From DATFRX01 sp035630615 (GTDB taxonomy: Bacteria > Actinomycetota > Actinomycetes > Propionibacteriales > Nocardioidaceae): 64,000 nucleotides of DNA. Positions within the stretch are counted from its first letter, which is position 1. Every line of letters starts with the position of its first letter. The stretch spans positions 62,001 to 126,000 of the forward strand of contig DASQKI010000038.1 in NCBI GenBank assembly GCA_035630615.1, read 5' to 3'. Of the stretch, positions 42,837-50,826 are shown in pieces. The notes beneath the pieces were generated by a model that saw nothing but the letters and a program-made list of their open reading frames with translations, did not search any database and was not told where the DNA came from. The translations under genes were made by a program, and so were the position numbers.

Positions 42837-43838
42837 GTGGGACTATCGAGACGTACGCTCGTGACCGGTGCGACTGCCGCGCTAGGTGCGGCGGTGCCGC
42901 TGGCCGCACCGCAGTCGGCGACAGCCAAGAATGTGAAGTCGCTCGACGCGAGGATCCGGCGACTCTTTGCAGACCTTCCCGGAGACGTCGGCGTCAAGAT
43001 CGTCGCCCCTGGCAAACACGACCTGCGGGTGCAGATCAACTCGTCCAAGCAGCTGTTCGTCGCCAGCGCCATCAAGACGTTTGTGCTATGCGAGGCACTG
43101 CGGCAGTCAGATTCGCCGACTGTTGTCCAAACGATCTCGCAGCGACAGCTCAGGCTCAACGCCAGCGTTTGGAACGTCGACAGTGCGACGTTCAACCCGC
43201 CACACCTGTCCGGCAAGGTCTCCCAGCGGACCGCGCTAGAGGCGATGATCCTGCACAGCGACAACACCGGTACCGACATGACGTTCAAGCTGGTGGGCGC
43301 CAACAACGTGCGCGAGTTCATCGCTTCGGCGGGCCTGACCAAGACGATGGTGCCCAACAGCACGCGCGTCTTCATCGGCTATCTCCTTGGTGCCCTTGAC
43401 TACGAGAACTTCACGTGGGAGCAGTTGGTCGCCGCGGCCGACGATCCGTTCGTCAACCCGCCACTCAACGATGTCCAGAGCCTGGCGTCCTCACCGGACG
43501 ATCTCGTCTCTTACTACCGCCGCGCCCTCCAGGGCGAGTTCTTCGAGAACGACGCGACCCTGAACGAATTTCGACGGATCCTGGCCATGGGCGACGGCAT
43601 CTGGCTGGTGCCCCTGCCGCTCGGAGTGAGCGCGTTCGTCAAGGGCGGCAGCATCGACATTCCCGGCTTCCACGCCCTCTGCATCCCGGGCGCGATGTTC
43701 TTCGAGGATCGCTGGGTCTACTTCTGCACGGCCATCAACTGGTACGCGGCCGCGGAGTCCGACCCGGCAACGGTGGGCGCCTTCGCGGAAGCCACCCGAC
43801 GTGCGCTCGCGATGGTCAAGGACGCACTGTCCGACTGA
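42837..43838 (+). CDS. Tat-exported serine hydrolase of class A beta-lactamase fold
   Basis: A 333-residue protein with a twin-arginine-type signal (SRRTLVTGATAALGAAV..., cleavage probably after residue 30, ATA). Mature part: active-site Ser77-Ala-Ile-Lys80 in FVASAIKTFVL, SDN at 141-143 (LHSDNTGTD) and the third motif KGG in FVKGGSIDIPG. These are the three landmarks of class A beta-lactamases, but an Omega-loop ExxLN equivalent (Glu166) is not obvious, so it may be an esterase or peptidase instead. GTG 42837 follows GGAGGAG. Confidence 0.82.
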   Translation: MGLSRRTLVTGATAALGAAVPLAAPQSATAKNVKSLDARIRRLFADLPGDVGVKIVAPGKHDLRVQINSSKQLFVASAIKTFVLCEALRQSDSPTVVQTISQRQLRLNASVWNVDSATFNPPHLSGKVSQRTALEAMILHSDNTGTDMTFKLVGANNVREFIASAGLTKTMVPNSTRVFIGYLLGALDYENFTWEQLVAAADDPFVNPPLNDVQSLASSPDDLVSYYRRALQGEFFENDATLNEFRRILAMGDGIWLVPLPLGVSAFVKGGSIDIPGFHALCIPGAMFFEDRWVYFCTAINWYAAAESDPATVGAFAEATRRALAMVKDALSD

Positions 43839-43850
43839 CTTGGTCCGGCT

Positions 43851-43870
43851 GTGGCGGCGATATCCGCCAC
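43851..43870 (+). terminator. Probable transcript-end hairpin after the serine hydrolase gene
   Basis: GTGGCGG (43851-43857) pairs perfectly with CCGCCAC (43864-43870) around a 6-nt CGATAT loop, 12 nt beyond the stop codon. It is followed by CTTCATTATCTAT, moderately T-rich for this genome. It would also insulate rph from read-through. Confidence 0.65.
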
Positions 43871-43892
43871 CTTCATTATCTATCACATTCGC

Positions 43893-43908
43893 GCGCCTCA
43901 TGAGGCGC
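43893..43908. promoter_or_regulatory. Perfect 16-bp palindrome upstream of rph
   Basis: GCGCCTCATGAGGCGC is fully self-complementary and lies 58 nt before the rph start. Its core CCTCA/TGAGG recurs after rph at 46525-46536 with a 2-nt wider centre. It could be an operator for rph. It does not look like the rifamycin-associated element described for this gene class. Confidence 0.5.
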
Positions 43909-43966
43909 CAGATTTTGCTCCATACTCCCCGTTGCGGACCAGCCCGCCGAACGATGGAGCAACCAC

Positions 43967-46498
43967 ATGGCCTTTGTGATGGGTTTCGAGCAGATCGACT
44001 GTACGAAGATCGCGGACGTCGGTGGAAAGGGAGCGCAGCTGGGCGAGCTCTCGCGGATCGACGGCATTCGCGTGCCAGCGGGCTTCTGCGTGACGACGGA
44101 CGCTTTCCGGCGGATTGTGGCCGAGCTGCCGGCGATCGATGATCAGCTTGACGGGCTTGCGCGCGTCGATCCGGCCAACCGCTCAGCCATTCGCACGCTG
44201 AGCGCCGAGATCCGCCAGCTCGTCGAAGGCGTCGTGATGCCCGATGATCTGGTGTCGGCAATCAGCGAGTCGCTTGTCCGGCTCGGGGAGCAGTGCGCCT
44301 ACGCGGTGCGCTCCAGCGCGACGGCCGAGGACCTGCCGACCGCGTCCTTCGCCGGCCAGCAAGACTCGTACCTGAACGTCGTCGGCCAGGACGCGATCGT
44401 CCAGCACGTCCGGCGGTGCTGGGCCTCGCTCTTCACCGAGCGGGCGGTGAGCTACCGGCGGCGCAACGGATTCGACGACCGGAACGTGCGGATGGCGGTG
44501 GTCGTGCAGCAGATGGTGTCCCCGGAGGCGGCCGGGATCCTGTTCACCGCGGACCCCGTGACCTCGAACCGGAAGGTCGCGACCGTGGAGGCCGTCTGGG
44601 GGCTGGGCGAGGCGCTGGTCTCCGGTCGGGTCAGCGCAGACACGTACACGGTGCGCGACGACGTGGTCGCCACCGCCGCGGAGCGGCAGACGCAGCCGGC
44701 GCTGACGAAGGCGCAGGTCGTGCGCCTAGTGCAGTTGGGCCGGCGAATCGAGGCGCACTTCGGCTGCCCACAGGACATCGAATGGTGCCTGGCCGGTGAC
44801 GACTTCCACATCGTTCAGAGCCGACCGATCACCACCTTGTTCCCCGTCCCCACGACCGATGACCAGGACAACCATGTCTACATCTCCGTCGGTCACCAAC
44901 AGATGATGACCGACGCGATGAAGCCGCTGGGGTTGTCCCTGTGGCAGCTGACGACCCCGCGTCCGATGCACGAGGCAGGCGGGCGGTTGTTCGTCGACGT
45001 CGCTCCCACGCTCGCCACGCCCGCGGGTCGCGCGAGACTGCTCGCCTTGGCAAAGTTCGACCCGCTGATCCGCGACGCGCTGCAGACCGTTCTCGACCGT
45101 GGCGACTTCATCCCCTCGCTCCCGGAGGAGCGTCCTGACGCTGCACACACGCCGGCGCCCGCGCCGATCGAAACCGACCCGGGCATCGTCACCGAACTGA
45201 TCGAGCAGAGCCGGGCGTCCGTCGCCACCCTGCGGAACGAGATCGAGACCCTTTCCGGCCAAGCGCTGCTCGACTTCATCCTGGCCGATATCGCCGAGCT
45301 GAAGCGGATCTTGTTCGATCCCCGAAGCCACCAGGCCATCATGGCGGGGATGGAGGCGACCTGGTGGCTCAACGACCACCTCGAAGAATGGCTCGGCGAG
45401 AAGAACGCGGCCGGCGCGCTCATCCAATCCGTTCCCCACAACGTCACCTCGGAGATGGGGTTGGCACTGCTCGACGTCGCGGACACGATCCGGCCGCACG
45501 CGGAGGTCGTGGCGTTCTTGCACCGCGTCGTGGATGCGGGGCAGGAGGACAACGACTCTCTGCGCGAAATGGCCAGGCTTCCCGGTGGACAGGTGGCACA
45601 CGACGCCATTCGGGGCTACCTCGACGAGTACGGCATGCGCTGCGCGGGCGAGATCGACATCACCAGAACGCGTTGGAGCGAGCGTCCCGTCACGCTCCTG
45701 CCGACGATTCTCAGCAACATCGAGAACATCGAGCCGGGCGCCGGCAGGCGACGCTTCGCACAGGGGCTCCAGGAATCGCGGCAGAGGGCACAGGAACTGT
45801 TGGAGCGGTTGCGCGCCCTGCCCGATGGGGAGCGGAAAGCCGAGGAGACCAAGCAGATGATCGACCGCGCCCGCACCTTCGCCGGATACCGGGAGTACCC
45901 CAAGTACGGCATGGTCAGCCGCTACTTCGCATACAAGCAGGCGTTGCTGCGTGAGGCTGAGCGCCTCGTCCGGACGGGAGCGCTGTCCGACAAGGAGGAC
46001 ATGTACTACCTCCGGTTCAATGAGCTCGGCGAGGTCGTACGAGCGAACGAGGTGGACCAGGACCTCATCCGGGACAGGCGGGAGGCGTTTCGGTCCTACG
46101 AAGCGCTCATCCCGCCCCGAGTCCTCACGTCGGACGGCGAGGCCATCGTCGGCGACTATCGGCGCGAGGACGTCCCGCCCGGTGCGCTGGCCGGCCTGCC
46201 GGTCTCGGCGGGCATCGTCGAGGGCCGGGCCCGTGTCGTCACGGACATGGCGCAAGCCGGACTCGACGGGGGCGACATTCTGGTCACCGCCTATACCGAC
46301 CCCGGCTGGACCCCCTTGTTCCTCACGGCCGCCGGCTTGGTGACGGAGGTGGGCGGCCTCATGACGCACGGCGCGGTCATCGCGCGGGAATACGGCCTAC
46401 CGGGCGTCGTGGGCGTGGAGCGGGCCACCCTCCTGATTCGGGACGGGCAAAGGATCCGCGTCAACGGAACCGCCGGGTACGTCGAACTTCTCAACTAG
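43967..46498 (+). CDS. rph: Rifampin phosphotransferase (PEP-synthase-like)
   Basis: An 843-residue enzyme that uses ATP to phosphorylate rifamycins at the C21 hydroxyl. Domain order: ATP-binding (about 1-300, with VRSSATAEDLPTASFAGQQD and DPVTSNRKVATVEAVWGLGE), a rifampin-binding middle (about 310-740), and the swivelling His domain with the phospho-carrier His801 in GLMTHGAVIAREYGLPGVVG. The ending RDGQRIRVNGTAGYVELLN is typical of rph. GGAG lies 7 nt before ATG 43967. It stands alone between a terminator and a decayed rpe; the substrate assignment rests on family resemblance. Confidence 0.86.
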   Translation: MAFVMGFEQIDCTKIADVGGKGAQLGELSRIDGIRVPAGFCVTTDAFRRIVAELPAIDDQLDGLARVDPANRSAIRTLSAEIRQLVEGVVMPDDLVSAISESLVRLGEQCAYAVRSSATAEDLPTASFAGQQDSYLNVVGQDAIVQHVRRCWASLFTERAVSYRRRNGFDDRNVRMAVVVQQMVSPEAAGILFTADPVTSNRKVATVEAVWGLGEALVSGRVSADTYTVRDDVVATAAERQTQPALTKAQVVRLVQLGRRIEAHFGCPQDIEWCLAGDDFHIVQSRPITTLFPVPTTDDQDNHVYISVGHQQMMTDAMKPLGLSLWQLTTPRPMHEAGGRLFVDVAPTLATPAGRARLLALAKFDPLIRDALQTVLDRGDFIPSLPEERPDAAHTPAPAPIETDPGIVTELIEQSRASVATLRNEIETLSGQALLDFILADIAELKRILFDPRSHQAIMAGMEATWWLNDHLEEWLGEKNAAGALIQSVPHNVTSEMGLALLDVADTIRPHAEVVAFLHRVVDAGQEDNDSLREMARLPGGQVAHDAIRGYLDEYGMRCAGEIDITRTRWSERPVTLLPTILSNIENIEPGAGRRRFAQGLQESRQRAQELLERLRALPDGERKAEETKQMIDRARTFAGYREYPKYGMVSRYFAYKQALLREAERLVRTGALSDKEDMYYLRFNELGEVVRANEVDQDLIRDRREAFRSYEALIPPRVLTSDGEAIVGDYRREDVPPGALAGLPVSAGIVEGRARVVTDMAQAGLDGGDILVTAYTDPGWTPLFLTAAGLVTEVGGLMTHGAVIAREYGLPGVVGVERATLLIRDGQRIRVNGTAGYVELLN

Positions 46499-46522
46499 GC
46501 GAGGGCGCTGATCTAGGACCTT

Positions 46523-46536
46523 CGCCTCATGTGAGG
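46523..46536. promoter_or_regulatory. Second CCTCA/TGAGG palindrome, downstream of rph
   Basis: CCTCATGTGAGG (46525-46536) repeats the half-sites of the palindrome at 43893-43908 with a 2-bp larger centre, preceded by CG in both cases. It lies 27 nt after the rph stop and upstream of the carbohydrate operon. Whether it serves that operon or ends the rph transcript cannot be told. Confidence 0.35.
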
Positions 46537-46565
46537 TCGGAGGCGGCGTGCCTAGATTTGCCGCG

Positions 46566-46778
46566 ATGTCGCGAGTCGCTACTTCCATGTCGTCGGCGAA
46601 CCTCGGGAACCTTGCCGAGGCGCTCAGGGAGGTCGCGTCCGAAGCCGATGGGCTGCACCTGGGTGTCACGGATGGCCGGTTCATCACGAACCTGACGATC
46701 GGGTCCTGCGTCGGCGAAGCGGCACGCGGGATGCTGGACGCGGCGTCGTGCCCGCCCAGGGGTCGGACCGGGCCATGA
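46566..46778 (+). pseudogene. Ribulose-phosphate 3-epimerase remnant
   Basis: The frame from ATG 46566 reads like the first strand-helix units of Rpe: SMSSANLGNLAEALREVASE, then ADGLHLGVTDGRFITNLTIG, where working enzymes have a HxDxMDGxFVPNxxxG pattern. It stops after about 70 codons, whereas full Rpe is about 220. The metal-binding Asp after the His is Gly here. The last third (AASCPPRGRTGP) is unrelated, and the frame runs into the ppgK start. It marks where an rpe gene probably once opened the operon. Confidence 0.6.
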
Positions 46779-47542
46779 CGTCCGCCGCGGCCTCCCCATC
46801 GGTCATCGGCGTCGACGTCGGTGGCACAGGGATCAAGGGCGCGGTCGTCGATGTCGTTCGAGGCGAACTCGCCAGCGAACGGATCCGCCTGCTCACGCCG
46901 TCGCCGGCGACCCCAGACGCGGTGGCCGGCGTCGTTGCGGAGCTTCTCGACGAAATCGGCGTCGCCGGCCCGGCCGGCATCACCCTGCCGGCGGTCGTAC
47001 GCGGCGGAATCGTGGAGACCGCCTCGAACATCGACCACGCCTGGATCGGCGTAGACGCCGTCGAACTCCTCTCGAAGGCGACAGGACGCTCGGTGACCGT
47101 GGTGAACGACGCTGACGCGGCGGGCATCGCAGAAGTACGGTTCGGGGCCGGCCGAGACGCAGTCGGGGTGGTGGCGATGGTCACCTTGGGCACCGGCATC
47201 GGTAGCGCCGTCTTCGTTGATGGACTGCTCGTGCCGAACACCGAGCTCGGGCACCTCCCGCTCCACCACGGCGACGCCGAGGACTGGGCCGCCGAATCGA
47301 TCCGAGAGCACGAAGACCTGTCCTGGAAGAAGTACGCCCACCGGCTGCAGAAGTACCTCGAACTGGTCGAGAAACTCCTCTGGCCACAGCTGATCATCAT
47401 CGGCGGCGGGGTCAGCAAAAAGGCCGACAAGTTCCTTCCCAGGATCGACCTGCGAACCCGGCTGGTCCCTGCTCAACTCCACAACGAGGCCGGCATCGTC
47501 GGCGCCGCCGTCGCGGCTCCGACCCAGCCGACATCGCCATGA
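46775..47542 (+). CDS. ppgK: Polyphosphate glucokinase
   Basis: A 255-residue ROK-type kinase. It has the phosphate loop VIGVDVGGTGIKGAVVDV (about 10-27), VNDADAAGIAEVRFGAG, the second phosphate motif TLGTGIGSAVFVDG and the PpgK-specific DLSWKKYAHRLQKYLELVEK, followed by WPQLIIIGGGVSKK. It phosphorylates glucose with polyphosphate (and often ATP) to glucose 6-phosphate, the entry point of the operon that follows. ATG 46775 is preferred; GTG 46748 is in frame. The tkt start is 55 nt downstream. Confidence 0.92.
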   Translation: MTSAAASPSVIGVDVGGTGIKGAVVDVVRGELASERIRLLTPSPATPDAVAGVVAELLDEIGVAGPAGITLPAVVRGGIVETASNIDHAWIGVDAVELLSKATGRSVTVVNDADAAGIAEVRFGAGRDAVGVVAMVTLGTGIGSAVFVDGLLVPNTELGHLPLHHGDAEDWAAESIREHEDLSWKKYAHRLQKYLELVEKLLWPQLIIIGGGVSKKADKFLPRIDLRTRLVPAQLHNEAGIVGAAVAAPTQPTSP

Positions 47543-47597
47543 CCACGCAATCGCTGATCCCGATCCGCTTTCCCGGTTGCCTAACGGAGGTGCGACG

Positions 47598-49661
47598 GTG
47601 ACAACCCTTGACACGGACACGCTGGCGATCAACACCATTCGAACCCTGTGCATGGACGCCATTCAGAAGGCGAACTCGGGACACCCCGGGACGCCGATGG
47701 GAGTGGCTCCCGTCGCGTACACCCTGTGGCAGCGTTTCCTGCGGTTCGATCCGGACGAGCCGACATGGCCGAACCGCGATCGCTTCGTTCTCTCGGAGGG
47801 GCACGCCTCGGCGCTGCTCTGGTCGCTCCTGCATTTGAGCGGCGTGAAAACCGTCGATCCCGACTACGAAGTGCTCGACAGGGCTGCGGTGACTCTGGCG
47901 GACCTCGAAACGTTCCGCCAGCTCGACTCGCACTGCCCGGGACACCCCGAGTACCGCTGGACCAGCGGCGTCGAGACGACCACCGGACCGCTCGGCCAGG
48001 GGGTGGCGACGTCGGTCGGCATGGCATTGGCCGGCCGGTGGCTCGCCGAGCGCTACAACCGCGACGGACTCACGGTCTTCGACTACGACGTGTATGCGCT
48101 CGCCGGTGACGGCTGCATGATGGAGGGTGTCTCCTCGGAGGCGGCGTCGCTGGCTGCTCACCTCGGCTTGTCGAACCTCTGCTGGATCTACGACTCCAAC
48201 CGCGTGACGATCGAAGGCCACACCGACATCGCCTTCACCGAGGACGTGGCGGCCCGCTTCATCGCCTACGGCTGGAACGTCACCACCGTTGCCGACGCCA
48301 ACGACATCGACGCCGTCGAGCGGGGGTTCCACTCCTTCAAGGCCGAGCGACAGCGGCCCACCCTGGTGCTCGTCCACAGCCACATCGGCTACGGCTCGCC
48401 GGTCGAGGACACTCCCAAGGCGCATGGCACACCGTTCGGTGTGGAGGGAGTGAAGGAGACCAAGCGCTTCCTCGGCATGCCCGAGGACCTCGACTTCTTC
48501 GTCCCGGACGGCGTCTATACATCGTTCGCCGACGGCATCGGGGCGCGCGGCCGCGCGGCGCGGGAGCAGTGGGAGGCCACGTTCACCGACTACACCAAGG
48601 CCCATCCAGACTTGTCCGACGAGATCGAGCGGATGCAGCGGCGCGAGCTCCCTAAGGGCTGGGAGGCATCCCTGCCGACCTTCCCACCCGATGCCAAGGG
48701 CCTCGCCAGCCGTGACTCGTCCGGACAGGTGCTCAACGCCGTCGCCGAGTCGGTGCCGTGGCTGGTCGGCGGCTCGGCCGACCTGACGCCCTCGACCAAG
48801 ACCCGCCTCGCGTTCGACGAGGCCGGCGACTTCCAGCGGGACCACTACGAAGGGCGGAACCTGCACTTCGGGATCCGGGAGCACGCGTCAGCCGCAATCG
48901 CCAACGGGATGGCGCTCACCAAGCTGCGTCCCTTCTGGTCGGGGTTCCTGATCTTCTCCGACTACGCCCGAGGGGCGATCCGGCTGTCGGCGCTGATGGA
49001 GATCCCGGTCCTCCACATCTTCACCCACGACTCGATCGGTGTCGGCGAGGACGGACCGACCCACCAGCCGGTCGAGCAGCTCATCTCGCTGCGGGCGGTG
49101 CCGGGTCTGCTCGTCTTCAGGCCCGCTGACGCGAACGAGGTGGTCGAGACGTGGCGGATCGTCGCGGCGCTCAAACACGAGCCGGCGGCGCTGATCCTGT
49201 CGCGTCAGGCTCTGCCGACCCTTGACCGTAGCGCCATGGAACCGGCGTCCGGCGTGGCCAAGGGTGCGTACATCCTCGCGGAGGCCGACGACGGAACGCC
49301 GGAAGTGATCCTGCTGGCCACCGGCTCCGAGGTGCACCTCGCGCTCGCCGCCCGTGACGAGCTGCAGTCGGAGGGAATCCCCACCCGGGTGGTCAGCATG
49401 CCGTGTTGGGAGCTGTTCGACCGCCAGCCCGAGTCCTACCGCAACGAGGTGATCCCTCGCGCCGTGAAAGCTCGCGTCGCGATCGAGGAGGCATCCACGC
49501 TCGGCTGGGATCGGTACGTCGGCGACCACGGCGCGGTGGTCGGGATGCACACCTTCGGGGCGTCAGCGCCACTCAAGCAACTCCTCCGCAAGTTCGGCTT
49601 CACCCCCGACAAGGTGGCGGAGGTCGCGCGTGAGTGCGTCACCGCCGCGGCGCGGGACTGA
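47598..49661 (+). CDS. tkt: Transketolase
   Basis: A 687-residue transketolase. TPP-binding motif AGDGCMMEGVSSEAASLA (about 172-189) ends in the DSN in place of the usual DxN; active-site histidines are visible in KANSGHPGTPMG, GHTDIAFTED and FTHDSIGVGEDGPTHQPVEQ. It shifts two-carbon units between pentose, heptose and triose phosphates. GTG 47598 is chosen for GGAGG at 47586-47590, 7 nt upstream. Second gene of the operon after ppgK. Confidence 0.95.
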   Translation: MTTLDTDTLAINTIRTLCMDAIQKANSGHPGTPMGVAPVAYTLWQRFLRFDPDEPTWPNRDRFVLSEGHASALLWSLLHLSGVKTVDPDYEVLDRAAVTLADLETFRQLDSHCPGHPEYRWTSGVETTTGPLGQGVATSVGMALAGRWLAERYNRDGLTVFDYDVYALAGDGCMMEGVSSEAASLAAHLGLSNLCWIYDSNRVTIEGHTDIAFTEDVAARFIAYGWNVTTVADANDIDAVERGFHSFKAERQRPTLVLVHSHIGYGSPVEDTPKAHGTPFGVEGVKETKRFLGMPEDLDFFVPDGVYTSFADGIGARGRAAREQWEATFTDYTKAHPDLSDEIERMQRRELPKGWEASLPTFPPDAKGLASRDSSGQVLNAVAESVPWLVGGSADLTPSTKTRLAFDEAGDFQRDHYEGRNLHFGIREHASAAIANGMALTKLRPFWSGFLIFSDYARGAIRLSALMEIPVLHIFTHDSIGVGEDGPTHQPVEQLISLRAVPGLLVFRPADANEVVETWRIVAALKHEPAALILSRQALPTLDRSAMEPASGVAKGAYILAEADDGTPEVILLATGSEVHLALAARDELQSEGIPTRVVSMPCWELFDRQPESYRNEVIPRAVKARVAIEEASTLGWDRYVGDHGAVVGMHTFGASAPLKQLLRKFGFTPDKVAEVARECVTAAARD

Positions 49662-49698
49662 GACCACCACGCGGACAACGCAGATCGGACGGTAGACC

Positions 49699-50772
49699 GT
49701 GAAGGCCACCGAAGCCCTCCACGACCAAGGCCAGAGCCTCTGGCTCGACAACATCACCCGCAGCATGCTCGACGATGGCACCATCAAGAAGTACGTCGAC
49801 GCCTACACGGTGACGGGGCTCACCTCGAATCCCTCCATCTTCGACAAGGCGATCGGGTCGGGCGACTATGACGACGCCATCCGGGCCAAGTCCGGCGAGG
49901 GGTTGTCCAACGAGGAGCTCTTCTTCGAGCTCGCCATCGAGGACCTGCGCCGCGCCGCCGACCTATTCGCGAACATCCACGAGCGGACAGATCGCGTCGA
50001 CGGCTGGGTGTCTTTGGAGGTGTCTCCACTGCTGGCCTACGACACGGCCATGACGGTCGAGGCGGCCAAGCAGCTCCACGCCAGGGCGGAGCGGTCGAAC
50101 CTGTTCATCAAGATCCCGGGCACACCCGAGGGGCTGCCGGCGATCACCGAGGCGATCGCTGCCGGCGTACCCGTGAATGTGACGCTCCTTTTCTCGGCCG
50201 ACCACTACCGGGCGGCGGCGGATGCGTACCTGCAAGGCGTCGAGCGGCGCGTCAAGGACGGCCTCGACCCCGCCGTCGGCTCGGTCGCGTCCGTCTTCAT
50301 GTCGCGCTGGGACGTCGCCGTCGCCAAGGACGTACCCGAGGACCTCGTCGGCAAGCTGGGCCTGGCGGTCGGACTCGACGTCTATCGCGCCTACCGGACG
50401 CTGATGGACTCGGACCGAGTGCAGAGGCTTCAGAACGACGGAGCGCGCATGCAGCGACTGCTGTGGGCCAGCACCAAGACGAAGGACCCGAGCGCGTCCG
50501 ACACGCTGTATGTGCATGGGCTCGCGGCGCCCTTCACCGTCAACACGATGCCGGACGACACTCTCGAGGCCTTCTTCGAGCACGGCGAAGTCGGCGACCC
50601 CATGCCGGCGGACGGCGCCGACGCGGACGAGCTGCTCGCCCGCTTCGAAGCTGCCGGCGTCGACGTCGCAGAACTGGCGGCCAAGCTGCAGCGCGACGGG
50701 GCGTCGTCGTTCGCGGCGGCGTGGAACGAGCTCATGGAACGAATCGATTCGAAGACTGCGGCACTGGCCTGA
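49699..50772 (+). CDS. tal: Transaldolase
   Basis: A 357-residue transaldolase of the actinobacterial long type. Landmarks: YTVTGLTSNPSIFDKAIGSG (about 36-55), EVSPLLAYDTAMTVEAAK, and the Schiff-base Lys138 in SNLFIKIPGTPEGLPAI. The C-terminal VHGLAAPFTVNTMPDDTLEAF is typical. It moves a dihydroxyacetone unit from sedoheptulose 7-phosphate to glyceraldehyde 3-phosphate. GTG 49699 lacks a strong ribosome site and lies 37 nt after tkt. Confidence 0.95.
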   Translation: MKATEALHDQGQSLWLDNITRSMLDDGTIKKYVDAYTVTGLTSNPSIFDKAIGSGDYDDAIRAKSGEGLSNEELFFELAIEDLRRAADLFANIHERTDRVDGWVSLEVSPLLAYDTAMTVEAAKQLHARAERSNLFIKIPGTPEGLPAITEAIAAGVPVNVTLLFSADHYRAAADAYLQGVERRVKDGLDPAVGSVASVFMSRWDVAVAKDVPEDLVGKLGLAVGLDVYRAYRTLMDSDRVQRLQNDGARMQRLLWASTKTKDPSASDTLYVHGLAAPFTVNTMPDDTLEAFFEHGEVGDPMPADGADADELLARFEAAGVDVAELAAKLQRDGASSFAAAWNELMERIDSKTAALA

Positions 50773-50826
50773 TCGTCCGAGACAGCGCGGGCGGCAGCGC
50801 ACGAATACGCCGGAGAGGAGACGAGG

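Noticed and set aside
43839..43966. Rifamycin-associated element upstream of rph
   Set aside because: I looked for a GGGGC-type 19-bp inverted repeat and found only the CCTCA/TGAGG palindrome and the terminator hairpin.
44726..46369. A 547-codon minus-strand frame opposite rph
   Set aside because: It is a shadow of the rph coding frame with arginine/valine-rich random-looking sequence.
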